64,000 nucleotides of DNA from Paenilisteria newyorkensis (GCF_000766145.1 NZ_JNFB01000012.1:310001-374000), one strand, 5' to 3'. Counted from the stretch's first letter, positions 16,376 to 25,199 are shown. A program made the numbers and translations. The notes: generated from the sequence alone by a model not told the origin.

Positions 16376-17917
16376 TTGACAAAGTTTTCGGAGTTCGGTT
16401 TAGATCCGCTAATTGTTAAATCAGTAAACAGAATGGGATTTGAGGAAGCGACCCCAATCCAAGAAAAAACAATTCCACTAGGTCTTTTAGGTAAAGACAT
16501 TATTGGACAAGCACAAACAGGTACAGGTAAAACGGCAGCATTCGGTTTGCCACTTATCAACAAAATTGACACTAAAAAAACAGGGGTACAATCGCTAATT
16601 ATCGCGCCAACACGTGAGCTTGCGATTCAAGTTTCAGAAGAGCTATATCGCTTAGCATCTGACAAACGCCTTCACGTTTTAGCAGTATATGGCGGTTCTG
16701 ACATCAGTCGCCAAATCCGTTCATTAAAGAAAAATCCACAAATCGTTGTTGGTACGCCAGGACGTATTTTAGACCATATCAACCGTAAAACGTTGCGTCT
16801 AGAAAACGTGGAAACATTAGTATTGGATGAAGCAGATGAAATGCTAAACATGGGATTCATCGATGATATCGAGTCGATCCTAAAAACAGTTCCAGACGAG
16901 CGTCAAACGTTGCTATTCTCAGCAACAATGCCAAAACCAATCCAACGCATCGCAGAACGTTTCATGAAAAATCCGGAATTGGTACAAGTAAAAGCAAAAG
17001 AAATGACAGCTCTATTAATCGAGCAATTCTTCGTAAAAGTGAACGAAAGAGAGAAATTCGACGTTCTTTCAAGACTTTTAGACGTACAAGCACCAGAACT
17101 TGCGATCGTATTTGGTCGTACAAAACGCCGTGTTGACGAAGTATCTCGCGCGCTTGACATGCGTGGCTATGTTGCAGAAGGTATTCATGGTGATTTGACC
17201 CAAGCGAAACGTATGAGCGTATTGCGTAAGTTTAAAGAAGGAAAAATCGACATCCTTGTTGCGACAGATGTAGCAGCACGTGGTTTAGATATTTCTGGCG
17301 TAACACACGTTTATAACTTCGATATCCCGCAAGATCCAGAGTCATATGTCCATCGTGTTGGACGTACTGGTCGTGCCGGCAAAGAAGGTATGGCAGTAAC
17401 ATTCGTATCACCACGTGAAATGGGTTACCTAAAAATCGTGGAAGATACTACGAAAAAACGCATGACACCACTTCAACCACCAACATGGGACGAAGCATTC
17501 GAAGGTCAATTGCGTGTAGCTACTGAAAAAATTAGCGATATCGTTCGCGAAGACAGCCTAGCTGACTATAAAGTAGTAGCAACGAAATTACTAGAAGAAT
17601 ACGATCCAACAGATATCGCAGCAGCAATGTTGAAACTGTTATCAAAAGAACCAGACCAAACACCAGTCCACATTTCCGAAGAACGTCCATTACCTCATCG
17701 CGGAGGAAAAGGCGGAGGCGGTAAAGGCAAAGGTGGCGGTGGCTATCGCGGTAAAGGTGGCTATCGTGGCGGCTCTGGCGGTGGAGATCGCAAAGGCGGA
17801 GGCGGCGGTTATCGCGGCAAAGGCGGTTCAGGCGCTGGAAATGGCGGCGGACGTCGTTACAGCAACGATCGCAAAGCTGGCTCTGGCGGCGGAAACAAAG
17901 GCGGCAACGCTAAATAA
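16376..17917 (+). CDS. cshA: DEAD-box RNA helicase CshA
   Basis: A 513-residue ATP-dependent RNA helicase acting in ribosome assembly and in mRNA decay with the degradosome. Motifs in order: Q-motif [14 protein letters not shown], Walker [32 protein letters not shown] in [11 protein letters not shown], then [11 protein letters not shown] and [10 protein letters not shown]. The last about 75 residues are a Gly/Lys/Arg-rich RNA-binding tail with repeated YRGKGG. I start at TTG 16376 (product [12 protein letters not shown]), eight bases behind AAAGGAG; the ATG at 16370 is only two bases from that site. A terminator follows. Confidence 0.93.
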   Translation: MTKFSEFGLDPLIVKSVNRMGFEEATPIQEKTIPLGLLGKDIIGQAQTGTGKTAAFGLPLINKIDTKKTGVQSLIIAPTRELAIQVSEELYRLASDKRLHVLAVYGGSDISRQIRSLKKNPQIVVGTPGRILDHINRKTLRLENVETLVLDEADEMLNMGFIDDIESILKTVPDERQTLLFSATMPKPIQRIAERFMKNPELVQVKAKEMTALLIEQFFVKVNEREKFDVLSRLLDVQAPELAIVFGRTKRRVDEVSRALDMRGYVAEGIHGDLTQAKRMSVLRKFKEGKIDILVATDVAARGLDISGVTHVYNFDIPQDPESYVHRVGRTGRAGKEGMAVTFVSPREMGYLKIVEDTTKKRMTPLQPPTWDEAFEGQLRVATEKISDIVREDSLADYKVVATKLLEEYDPTDIAAAMLKLLSKEPDQTPVHISEERPLPHRGGKGGGGKGKGGGGYRGKGGYRGGSGGGDRKGGGGGYRGKGGSGAGNGGGRRYSNDRKAGSGGGNKGGNAK

Positions 17918-17924
17918 TAAAACC

Positions 17925-17967
17925 AAACTCCGAATTAGTTGTTATCAGCTGATTCGGAGTTTTTTTT
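17925..17967 (+). terminator. terminator after cshA
   Basis: AAACTCCGAATTAG pairs with CTGATTCGGAGTTT, followed by a run of T. Confidence 0.85.
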
Positions 17968-18110
17968 GTATGTTTTTCGTTAGAGAAATACCTTCTTAGA
18001 AATATGTTTGTAACAAAACTATATGGATTATGAATGTTTTATGGCTCTTTGTCAATTGTTGAGGTAAAATATCGAGGCCAAGCTAGGGAAACAATAGCCT
18101 GTGCCTCTTT

Positions 18111-18390
18111 TTAGCCTACAGAAATGTCAAAATTTTTGATAAAGTGCTGGGCAAGTATCTTGGCGCGGAATCGTGAAAAGTCACGGTAGCCATAAGAAGT
18201 ACGTTTGATAACCTTGGTTCGGTTGTTGATGCCTTCTACGAAGCCATTGGATAAGTGTGGGTAAGGCATTGATAATTTCTGTTTCCCAGCGTTGAAAAGT
18301 GCCGATAGCTTGGATGAATTCTGGAAGTTGCTTGTCTTGTACGAGTTGATAGAAATATAGAGAAGTAGTGAGTAACAAACGTGATTTCAT
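18111..18390 (-). pseudogene. ISL3-family transposase remnant (C-terminal end, frameshifted)
   Basis: Reverse strand. A first frame from 18390 gives MKSRLLLTTSLYFYQLVQDK and so on to INALPTL. A shift into another frame then gives NGFVEGINNRTKVIKRTSYG followed by YRDFSRFRAKIL, AQHFIKNFDISVG and a stop at 18111-18113. The second part is the typical C-terminus of ISL3-type transposases, including the Glu of the catalytic triad in FVEG. The N-terminal two thirds is missing, and I see no terminal repeats, so the element is dead. It marks an old insertion next to the accessory genes. Confidence 0.75.
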
Positions 18391-18580
18391 ATGTGTATGG
18401 TAAAGTAGTCATACCTGTTGCTCATAAATAAACAAAAAACAGAGTAAGATTATAATAAGTAATGAGATATCGTACTAAAATTTAATACTTGTAGTTACAA
18501 AAATTTTAATATTGGCTTAAGGACCAGTTAATATTTTCTAGGTATACTAAGATGTATTAAGAAGAAAGGTGGTAAATTAG
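18391..18580. other. intergenic region upstream of the secreted repeat protein
   Basis: AT-rich, with TATAAT-like and TATACT-like sequences near 18545. No gene is seen. Confidence 0.3.
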
Positions 18581-19255
18581 ATGACAAAAATATTTAAATC
18601 TTTACTAGTAATTTTAATGTTTTCTGGATCCTTGTTTTCAAGCACACTTTCAGTAAAGGCAGAAACAAACTCAGCAGGTGACAAGTTGACAATTGATCCA
18701 CTTGTTTCAGGAATTCATTATATTTCTGGTAATCAACAACCTGGAGCAGCATCCTATGCTATTTATGTAAATGGAAGGTATATTCAGCAAGTTCCAGCTC
18801 CATTATCAGGCCGCTACACAACAAAAACATTGTATACCAATCCCTTATCATTAAATGCTGGCGATGTTGTGGAAGTGATAGCTCGTACAGAAGGGGACGG
18901 AGTATATGTTCCTTTTAAAGAAATTGGTTCTGCTAAAACGACCGTAACACAGGGTGTAGTAGCTCCATTGCCAGAGCCCGGAACCGATTTTTCAATCGAT
19001 CCATTAATTTCAGGAATTCATTATATTTCTGGTAATCAACTACCTGGAGCAGCATCCTATGCTATTTATGTAAACGGAAGGTATATTCAGCAAGTTCCAG
19101 CTCCATTATCAGACCGCTATACAACAAAAACATTGTATACCAAGCCTTTATCATTAAATGCTGGCGATGTTGTAAAAGTTGTCGCTAGAACAGAGGGTGA
19201 TGGTGTTTATGTACCGTTTAAGGAGATTGCATCTGTAGAAAGAATGGTCCAGTAA
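18581..19255 (+). CDS. secreted protein with two near-identical 101-residue repeats
   Basis: 224 residues. A signal peptide (about 1-28, ending SVKAETN) precedes two copies of a domain starting IDPLVSGIHYISGNQ and ending EGDGVYVPFKEI, spaced by exactly 303 bp. The repeats are predicted mostly beta (YAIYVNGRYIQQVPAPLS, AGDVVEVIARTEGDG) and look like Ig-like stalk modules of secreted Listeria proteins. There is no LPXTG, GW or lipobox, so the product is probably released. The ATG follows AAAGGTGG. It lies between IS relics and its base composition differs from flanking housekeeping genes, which suggests an acquired gene. Confidence 0.8.
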   Translation: MTKIFKSLLVILMFSGSLFSSTLSVKAETNSAGDKLTIDPLVSGIHYISGNQQPGAASYAIYVNGRYIQQVPAPLSGRYTTKTLYTNPLSLNAGDVVEVIARTEGDGVYVPFKEIGSAKTTVTQGVVAPLPEPGTDFSIDPLISGIHYISGNQLPGAASYAIYVNGRYIQQVPAPLSDRYTTKTLYTKPLSLNAGDVVKVVARTEGDGVYVPFKEIASVERMVQ

Positions 19256-19356
19256 TAAATACTTTGTATGTAAAAGTACAAGTACGCGGGTAGAGTACCT
19301 TAAACTTGAAATGGGATATATTTTTACTACCTAAAAAAATTTCCTCCCAAACTTGA
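19256..19356. other. spacer between the secreted protein gene and the IS end relic
   Basis: About 100 bp. Nothing recognisable beyond short A/T tracts. Confidence 0.3.
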
Positions 19357-19478
19357 TGTGCACCCCAAAAGTTAGACCAAAAATCTAAATTTAGGGGTGT
19401 TTTATTATGGTGAAATATATCATAGAAGAAACTCGATTTACAAAAGATTCTAATTATTATAGTCAGAATATTACGTAA
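19357..19478 (+). mobile_element. IS3-family (IS150-type) left-end relic
   Basis: TGTGCACCCCAAAAGTTAGA resembles the typical terminal repeat of IS150-like elements. It is followed by TTTAGGGGTGTTTTATTATG and a 23-codon frame from 19407 (MVKYIIEETRFTKDS...) stopping at 19476-19478, where an orfA would start. No transposase continues, so only an end with a broken orfA start remains. Confidence 0.5.
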
Positions 19479-19530
19479 TGTCCGATTTACTCGGAGATGC
19501 TGGTTCTACCCCTATTCGGAATCTGGGATA

Positions 19531-19713
19531 GTGTTGCTTGAAACTGGGAATGAATATTTACTTTTTTTACAAGATTATGAGGGCTCACCTTCTAGTATTG
19601 TCAACCCTACACAAGGAATGTATGTGGAAGAGAATGGGGCATACGTAGCGCCAGAGCAGGCTGAAACTAGTATTGAAATAAGCGAATCAAAATTAGAAGA
19701 ACTTGAGAACTAA
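19531..19713 (+). pseudogene. C-terminal fragment of an unknown (probably secreted) protein
   Basis: An open frame reads YPYSESGIVLLETGNEYLLF, LQDYEGSPSSIVNPTQG and an acidic end. The frame is already open upstream to about 19480 with no start codon or ribosome binding site, and the GTG at 19531 lies inside a beta-strand-like segment. It looks like the tail of a longer gene whose front was lost, probably when the IS element next to it inserted. Confidence 0.5.
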
Positions 19714-19717
19714 AAAT

Positions 19718-19769
19718 AAAGCTTAGTACCACGGTGAGGTTTTGCCTCAATCATGTGATACTAAGCTTT
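19718..19769. terminator. bidirectional terminator before the aldo/keto reductase
   Basis: AAAGCTTAGTA pairs with TACTAAGCTTT; an inner TGAGG...CCTCA is also present. Confidence 0.7.
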
Positions 19770-19775
19770 TCTTTG

Positions 19776-20627
19776 TTAAACGCCCATTTTCCGGCTCGCC
19801 ATCCAGCGAATCATTTCTGGATCGGCGTGCGAGAAGAACTGGCTTTCTCCTTCATTTAGCGTCGCGATTTCCTGTTTATCCGCATCTGTCAACGCAAAAT
19901 CAAAGACATCGAGGTTTTCCTGCATTCGTTCAGGTTTCACGGATTTCGCTAAGACGATGATGTCCTGTTCCACCAGCCAGCGAGTAATCACTTGCGCGAC
20001 GGATTTGCCGTATTTTTCACCGATTTTCACGAGAATTGGGTTGTGGAAAATATCGTTTTTACCTTCCGCGAACGGTGCCCAGGCTTCTGGCATGATGCCT
20101 TCTGCTTTTAGCGCCGCGATATTTTGCGTTTGTTGTTGGAATGGATTGATTTCGATTTGGTTGACTTGTGGCGTAACTTTGTTGAATTCAGCTAAGTCCA
20201 CAGCCCGATCCACTGCAAAATTGGAAATTCCGATGGCGCGAATTTTTCCTTGTTCTTGTAATTCTTCCATGGCTCGCCAAGCACCGTAAACGTCGCTGTA
20301 CGGTTGGTGAATCAGCAGTAAATCAATGTAGTCCAAGCCAAGGCGTTGCAACGAGCGATCAAATGAGGAAAGAACACCGTCGTAGCTAGCGTTTTCGACC
20401 CAAATTTTTGTTGTGATAAACAGCTCTTCGCGTGCGACGCCGGATTTAGCGATGCCACGACCAACCGTCTCTTCGTTCATGTAACTTTGCGCGGTGTCGA
20501 TGTGACGATAACCGGCTTGGATCGCTTCCTGCACAGCCGTTTCTGCTTGCTCAGGGTCCGTAATTTGAAACGTTCCAAATCCTAAAATCGGTATTTCCAC
20601 ACCATTGTTCAATGTAACAGTTTTCAT
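19776..20627 (-). CDS. aldo/keto reductase
   Basis: A 283-residue NADPH-dependent AKR with a TIM barrel. Motifs: GFGTFQI, GYRHIDTAQSYMNEETVGRGI (catalytic Asp and Tyr), Lys in ELFITTKIWV, LLIHQPYSD (catalytic His), AIGISNF and the cofactor loop LAKSVKPERMQENL. It belongs to the class of 2,5-diketogluconate/methylglyoxal reductase-like enzymes; the natural substrate is unknown. The ATG sits behind AGGAGGAG. It lies downstream of a MerR gene, and its promoter has the 19 bp spacer of MerR-controlled genes, so it is probably induced by electrophiles or thiol stress. Confidence 0.9.
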   Translation of the reverse strand: MKTVTLNNGVEIPILGFGTFQITDPEQAETAVQEAIQAGYRHIDTAQSYMNEETVGRGIAKSGVAREELFITTKIWVENASYDGVLSSFDRSLQRLGLDYIDLLLIHQPYSDVYGAWRAMEELQEQGKIRAIGISNFAVDRAVDLAEFNKVTPQVNQIEINPFQQQTQNIAALKAEGIMPEAWAPFAEGKNDIFHNPILVKIGEKYGKSVAQVITRWLVEQDIIVLAKSVKPERMQENLDVFDFALTDADKQEIATLNEGESQFFSHADPEMIRWMASRKMGV

Positions 20628-20667
20628 GCATAACTCCTCCTAGATTTTAGTGATAGCTCTCATGCTA

Positions 20668-20698
20668 ACTATAAACCCTGAAGTGCACTCCATAGCAA
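20668..20698 (-). promoter_or_regulatory. MerR-type promoter of the aldo/keto reductase gene
   Basis: On the minus strand TTGCTA (-35, 20693-20698) and TATAGT (-10, 20668-20673) are separated by 19 bp, not 17. The spacer holds TGGAGTGCACTTCA, a near-perfect palindrome where a MerR dimer would bind and untwist the DNA. Confidence 0.65.
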
Positions 20699-20703
20699 AT
20701 ATT

Positions 20704-21126
20704 TTAGTCCTGTTTTCGTTCCCAGAGTTTTTCGATGTTCTCCGCGTTCAGTTCACCTGTTTTAAATTTCGCGATATGTTCGTCGTACGTTTCGATTTTA
20801 TAGACGAGCAAATCGCGCACTTGGTTCATTTCGGCTAGTTTGTCGTCCAGTTCTTTCAACTGATCTCGCAAAACTTGTTTTTGAGCCTCTTCGACATTTT
20901 GCGTTTCACGTAATTGGGCGAGCGTAGCAAATTCGATGAGGGATTCCACGGAAAGACCGGCTCTGCGCAAATTTTTCGCGAGGTAAATCCAGTTCAAATC
21001 GCTCGTCGCATAATCCCGATAGCCACTCGCATTGCGATGAACTGGGGGAATAACGCCAACTCGTTCGTAATAACGCAGCGTATCGACGGTTAACTCAAAC
21101 ATATCCGCCGCTTGCTTAATATTCAT
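20704..21126 (-). CDS. MerR-family transcriptional activator
   Basis: 140 residues. It has an N-terminal winged HTH (MNIKQAADMFELTVDTLRYY, VGVIPPVHRNASGYRDY), then a dimerising coiled coil (EAQKQVLRDQLKELDDKLAEMNQ) and a short C-terminus with no Cys metal or thiol sensor. This resembles the AdhR/YraB type MerR regulators that control neighbouring reductases. The ATG is behind GAGGTGAAC. It reads towards the AKR gene 77 bp away, which carries its own MerR-type promoter, so the two can be transcribed together and separately. Confidence 0.88.
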   Translation of the reverse strand: MNIKQAADMFELTVDTLRYYERVGVIPPVHRNASGYRDYATSDLNWIYLAKNLRRAGLSVESLIEFATLAQLRETQNVEEAQKQVLRDQLKELDDKLAEMNQVRDLLVYKIETYDEHIAKFKTGELNAENIEKLWERKQD

Positions 21127-21204
21127 CTTTGTTCACCTCCGAATGATACTTTCATTATAAACCTTGGAGTTAGGACAAAGGCAAGGAAGAACCTCCGATA
21201 CGCA

Positions 21205-21257
21205 AAAAATACCGCAAAACCTGGCATGTTAAAAGAGCCGGATTTTCGCGGTATTTT
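21205..21257. terminator. terminator after the YhgE/Pip gene
   Basis: AAAAATACCGCAAAA pairs with TTTTCGCGGTATTTT. It lies beyond the stop codon of the minus-strand gene. Confidence 0.7.
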
Positions 21258-21260
21258 GGG

Positions 21261-23966
21261 TTATACTGTTTGTTCTTGTAATGTTGTCACTGGGAAGCGT
21301 TTGTTTTTTCTGATCGTTAGTGTCAGGATGAGTAGGGCGTTGAATAGGACAATCAAGCCGACTAATACCCACGCGCTGACGACGAAAAGATGATTTCCTA
21401 GTCCTGATGAGATCGCTTGACGGAAGCCGTAAACGGAATGTGTCATCGGTAGGAATGGGTTAAGCGCGTTGAAGAATCCGTCTGTGAGTGGCATTGGGAA
21501 TGTTCCACCACTTGCGCCGAGTTGTAGCACGAGGATGACCATCGCAATGAAGCGACCTGGGTTTCCGAATGCTGTTGCGAGTAGCATAACAAGGAACATG
21601 AAAGTGAGCGACGTCAAAATCGAGATTAGGAAGAAGTCTCCTAAATGTGCCACTTCAAGGCCGAGCGCTAACATCACGAAATCAAGAATCAATGCTTGTA
21701 AAATCGCGGCAACAAAGCCAATCGAGAATTTACTTAACCACCATGATACGCCAGATGATGGTGTCATCGATGGGCGACGAATTGGGAAGATAAAGTTAAA
21801 TACCAATGCGCCGACATATAGGCCAAGTGATAGGACGTAAGGAGCTAAACCGTGTCCGTAGTTTGGTACGTTGCTTAGTTTTTTCTCGGTGAGGTCGGTT
21901 GGTTGTGCGATCATGTCATACGTTTTCGATGAAGGATCGATTTTGCCGACTTCCGCTGCGCCGTCTTTTAGTTTGGTTGCTAGTTCGCTTGTGCCGTCGT
22001 TTAGTTTCACGAGATTAGAGGCGATGGTTGCTGATCCGGTTGCGAGTTTGCCTGAGCCGTCGCTTACTTGTGTCGCGCCACTTGCAAGGGCATTGGTTCC
22101 GTTGATGAGTTCTGGTAAACCGCCTGCTAGTGTGTTTGTTCCGTTTGCGAGAGCGGATGAACCTGCGAGTAAGGCTGGGTTGTTCTCGGCTAATTGGGTT
22201 GCGCCGCTGCTCGCTTGGTTGATGCCGTCATGCACGGTGCCAACGCCGTTCGTGTAGGTTTGCAAACCGCTGTTTAATGTGTCAGAACCTGCTGCGAGTT
22301 GCGATACGCCACCGACTAGGGCGGGAACGCTATTGTTCAACGTGGCTGTTCCGGATGCGAGTTGGTTGCTTCCTGATACGGCTGAATCAAGACCTGCTTT
22401 TAAGGCTGCTGATCCGTCTAAAATGCTATTGTTAGCAACGAACGCGCTGCGGATGGTGTCGTAGCCTTGGATTGCTTGGACTGCGACAGGGATGCCGACC
22501 GATGCTTTGCTATCTAGTTCCGCAACGCCAGCTTTTAATGTACCTAAGCTTCCTGCCACGGGTTGTAATTTATTTTGTAAAATGTCTGCGGTACTGGATA
22601 AATTAGCGCCGAGTTTTTGTGCAATAGCTACTTGTTGTCCAGCTTGTTTCGTTAATTCTGTGCCGAGCGCGTCTGTGATTTCTTTTTGTTGTGCTGGTGT
22701 TAGGCTTTGGAACGCGCTCGTACTAGCAACGGCGGTCGTTGTGTTTTTGCCGTTATTTTGGATGGAAGTGCCTAGATCGGTGATGGCTGTTTCCATTGTT
22801 TTTAAATTGGTTTGTAATGTTTTCATCGAAGCACTTAGGTCGCCGCCTGCTTGTAGGGACGAGTTAATCGTGTTGATGCCGGCTTTCATCGCGTTTAATC
22901 CGGATGTTAGTTCTTTAACGTTGTCCGCGGTTGGAAGTCCGTTCGCCAATTTGTTAAGACCAGCGTCTAACTTGGTGCTTCCGGCTTGTAATTTTTGCAA
23001 ACCGTTGTTTAGGGATTGTTGGCCGTTGTTTAGTTCGGGAACTTTGGCGGCAAGTGTTTCTGTGCTTGCGTTTAGCGTGCCGAGTCCTTCTGCTAATTTA
23101 CCGCTTCCGGCAAGTAGGGCAGGGGAGTTCGCGTTTAGTTGCGCCGTTCCATCTTGCAATTTTCCCAGACCTGATTGGACTTGTGACACGCCAGCCGTAT
23201 ATTGGCCGAGTGAGCTGTTTAGTTTGCCAGCGCCGGCGTTTAATTTGTCCACGCCATCTGCTACCGTTGTGCCGAGCGCTACGTTGATTTTATTCGCGCC
23301 ATCTGCCAGTTTCGGCGTACTTGCTGCGAGTTCGTTTAGTTTTGCAGTCAGTGTTTTACTGCCGTCTTTCAACTGAATCGTGCCGTCGTCGATTTTTTTA
23401 GAACCGTCCGCGGCTGTTTCGAAGCCATCGCCAACTTTTGCTATCTGTGAAAAAATGGCTTTGGCATAGCTTTCCGTTACTTTTTTCGAAATTTTGGCGT
23501 TGACGGCTGATGCGCCTTGGCCAGTGACGACTTCCCCGATATAGTTCTGCGCGGGGTTGATTTCATAAGAAAGATTCATTTTTTTAGGTGTCGCATCAAG
23601 AACGGTAGAGGCATTTTTGGAAAAGTCTTTCGGAATCGTGATGACCATGTAATACTTGCCGTCTTTTAAACCTTTATTGGCGGTTTTCGCATCAAGAAAA
23701 TTCCAGTCTAAATCGTTATTTTTCTTCAGTTCTTTGACGAGTTCATTCCCGACATCGAGCTCTTGGCCTTCGTAATTCGCCGCTTGGTCTTCATTGACGA
23801 CCGCAACAGGAAGCTCACTTGTTTTGCCGTACGGGTCCCAAACAGATTTCAGGAAAACGCCGCCGTATAAAATCGGGATAAACATAATAACGATCGTCGA
23901 AACGAGCAGGATTTTGTTGTTTAAAAGTCGTTTCCATTCTTGCTTTAACATATTCATAAAACTCAC
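21261..23966 (-). CDS. YhgE/Pip family membrane protein
   Basis: 901 residues. One N-terminal helix (about 17-38) is followed by the family domain (VWDPYGKTSELPVAVVNEDQ, YMVITIPKDFSKNAS). Then comes a long extracellular region of repeated L-x-x-G-x-x-x-L-N-x-G motifs (about 180-680), predicted as coiled coil. The C-terminus is a block of five or six helices of ABC-2 permease character. Relatives include the phage-receptor Pip of Lactococcus and EsaA-like proteins; the cellular job is unclear, probably export or envelope related. It starts at GTG 23966, overlapping the Rrf2 gene, behind AAGGAG. The repeat composition creates long false antisense frames. Confidence 0.88.
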   Translation of the reverse strand: MSFMNMLKQEWKRLLNNKILLVSTIVIMFIPILYGGVFLKSVWDPYGKTSELPVAVVNEDQAANYEGQELDVGNELVKELKKNNDLDWNFLDAKTANKGLKDGKYYMVITIPKDFSKNASTVLDATPKKMNLSYEINPAQNYIGEVVTGQGASAVNAKISKKVTESYAKAIFSQIAKVGDGFETAADGSKKIDDGTIQLKDGSKTLTAKLNELAASTPKLADGANKINVALGTTVADGVDKLNAGAGKLNSSLGQYTAGVSQVQSGLGKLQDGTAQLNANSPALLAGSGKLAEGLGTLNASTETLAAKVPELNNGQQSLNNGLQKLQAGSTKLDAGLNKLANGLPTADNVKELTSGLNAMKAGINTINSSLQAGGDLSASMKTLQTNLKTMETAITDLGTSIQNNGKNTTTAVASTSAFQSLTPAQQKEITDALGTELTKQAGQQVAIAQKLGANLSSTADILQNKLQPVAGSLGTLKAGVAELDSKASVGIPVAVQAIQGYDTIRSAFVANNSILDGSAALKAGLDSAVSGSNQLASGTATLNNSVPALVGGVSQLAAGSDTLNSGLQTYTNGVGTVHDGINQASSGATQLAENNPALLAGSSALANGTNTLAGGLPELINGTNALASGATQVSDGSGKLATGSATIASNLVKLNDGTSELATKLKDGAAEVGKIDPSSKTYDMIAQPTDLTEKKLSNVPNYGHGLAPYVLSLGLYVGALVFNFIFPIRRPSMTPSSGVSWWLSKFSIGFVAAILQALILDFVMLALGLEVAHLGDFFLISILTSLTFMFLVMLLATAFGNPGRFIAMVILVLQLGASGGTFPMPLTDGFFNALNPFLPMTHSVYGFRQAISSGLGNHLFVVSAWVLVGLIVLFNALLILTLTIRKNKRFPVTTLQEQTV

Positions 23967-24454
23967 TCTTTCTCCTTTTGATTGCTTAGATTCATTGTGT
24001 TCCAGTTAAGTACTGGTATTTCGGATTGTTCCATCGTGCGTTTCAGTAAGTCTGCGGCTGTTTGTTTAGATAAGTAGTCGCGAATCAGGTCGTTGGCGCC
24101 GTTAAAAACATCATGTAACACCGCTTCCCCTTTAGAAGTGTGCTCGCCATCGCGGAAAACTTTGTTGATTAGGCCTGTATCTGGATAAATCGAAATTGGG
24201 CCTTCCATCGATTCCACGACTTCCAGCAACGTGATTTGCTCCGGGCTTTTCGCTAGTGAAAAACCGCCGTTATTGCCTGGCACGGAGCGGATAATATTCT
24301 GGACAACGAGTTTGCGCATAATCTTCTTTAAATAGGAAGGAGATACTTGCAAATGCTCACTAATCGCGTCGGATGCTAGCGGATTGTGGTTATCCTGGGT
24401 TGACAGCAGAACGATAATACAAATCGCTTGCTCTACGCCTTTCGTTAATTGCAT
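23963..24454 (-). CDS. Rrf2-family transcriptional regulator
   Basis: 163 residues with an Rrf2 winged helix (MQLTKGVEQAICIIVLLSTQ, HLQVSPSYLKKIMRKLV, GNNGGFSLAKSPEQITLLEVVE). The three Cys that bind Fe-S in IscR/NsrR are missing, because only one Cys occurs (position 12), so it senses something else. A similar Rrf2-YhgE gene pair occurs in other Firmicutes, which suggests it controls the membrane protein it overlaps. The ATG at 24454 has GAGAGGTGA in front; the longer frame to 24523 has no such site. Confidence 0.85.
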   Translation of the reverse strand: MQLTKGVEQAICIIVLLSTQDNHNPLASDAISEHLQVSPSYLKKIMRKLVVQNIIRSVPGNNGGFSLAKSPEQITLLEVVESMEGPISIYPDTGLINKVFRDGEHTSKGEAVLHDVFNGANDLIRDYLSKQTAADLLKRTMEQSEIPVLNWNTMNLSNQKEKE

Positions 24455-24557
24455 ACTCGAGTTCACCTCTCTTTCATTGTGGATATAATTTGTCGCTATT
24501 GAAAATAAATTCATCGTGGACAATTAAAGTCTATAATTGAATTTACACCCATTTACG

Positions 24558-24601
24558 AAAAAAAGCAAGTACTTTATCATAAGATACCGCTTACTTGCGA
24601 A
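24558..24601. terminator. hairpin in the rrf2-queT divergent region
   Basis: GCAAGTA pairs with TACTTGC, with A and T runs outside. The T run is on the minus-strand side, in the rrf2 direction but upstream of rrf2, so it may be a leader terminator. Confidence 0.4.
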
Positions 24602-24617
24602 AAAAGTTGAAATGACC

Positions 24618-24646
24618 TTGATATAGCGGGGTTTTTAAGGTAACAT
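24618..24646 (+). promoter_or_regulatory. promoter of queT
   Basis: TTGATA (24618-24623), a 17 bp spacer and TAACAT (24641-24646), located just upstream of the preQ1 aptamer. Confidence 0.6.
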
Positions 24647-24655
24647 AGATGAGAA

Positions 24656-24697
24656 AACGTAGTTCGAAACCATCCTACGTAAAAAAACTAAGGGGAG
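24656..24697 (+). ncRNA. preQ1-I riboswitch
   Basis: Stem ACGTAG (24657-24662) with CTACGT (24675-24680) around the loop TTCGAAACCATC, followed by AAAAAAACTAAGG. This matches the preQ1-I pattern: a 5-6 bp stem, a TTC...ACC loop and an A-rich tail ending in CTAA-GG that folds back. The tail runs into AAGGGGAG, the ribosome binding site of queT, so ligand binding should block translation. The downstream gene fits. Confidence 0.85.
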
Positions 24698-24707
24698 CTC
24701 ATATAAA

Positions 24708-25193
24708 ATGAAAATAAAAACGTTGACGGTAAATGCGATCGTTGCGGCGCTTTATGTTGTCGTGACTTTGGTTGTGGCGCCTTTCGGGTTTACGAATATT
24801 CAATTTCGTTTGTCGGAGATGTTCAATCATTTAATCGTGTTTGATAAGAAATACTTTTTTGGAATTGTAGTTGGGGTATTGATTGCGAATTTCTTCTCGC
24901 CACTCGGTTGGTATGACTGGGTATTTGGTGTCGGGCAGTCCGCGATTTCGCTAGCCATCGTGATTTTGCTAAGCCGCTATGTGGCAAATGTGAAGGTACG
25001 AATGGTCCTGACGACGCTTGTTTTCTCTGTGACGATGTTTATCATTGCTTGGGAACTGGCCGTAGTATTGGGATGGCCGTTTTTGTACACATGGTTAACA
25101 CTGGCTATCAGCGAATTCGTTGTTTTAGCTATTGGTGCACCGATTATGTATTACATCAACAAACGCATCAACTTCAAGAAAATTATCAATTAG
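24708..25193 (+). CDS. queT: QueT family queuosine-precursor transporter
   Basis: 161 residues, five or six membrane helices. It contains the family start VNAIVAALYVVVTLVVAPFG, then NIQFRLSEMFNHLIVFDKKY, GVLIANFFSPLGWYDWVFGVGQ and a conserved end GAPIMYYINKRI. QueT is the substrate-binding S component of an ECF-type importer for queuine precursors (preQ0/preQ1). The preQ1 riboswitch in its leader supports that job. A strong bidirectional terminator follows. Confidence 0.93.
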   Translation: MKIKTLTVNAIVAALYVVVTLVVAPFGFTNIQFRLSEMFNHLIVFDKKYFFGIVVGVLIANFFSPLGWYDWVFGVGQSAISLAIVILLSRYVANVKVRMVLTTLVFSVTMFIIAWELAVVLGWPFLYTWLTLAISEFVVLAIGAPIMYYINKRINFKKIIN

Positions 25194-25199
25194 AACGTC

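Noticed and set aside
22492-23376. 294-codon plus-strand frame with many Ala/Pro/Ser
   Set aside because: It is the antisense of the L-x-x-G repeats of the YhgE/Pip gene, whose codon pattern leaves the opposite strand open. No start signals.
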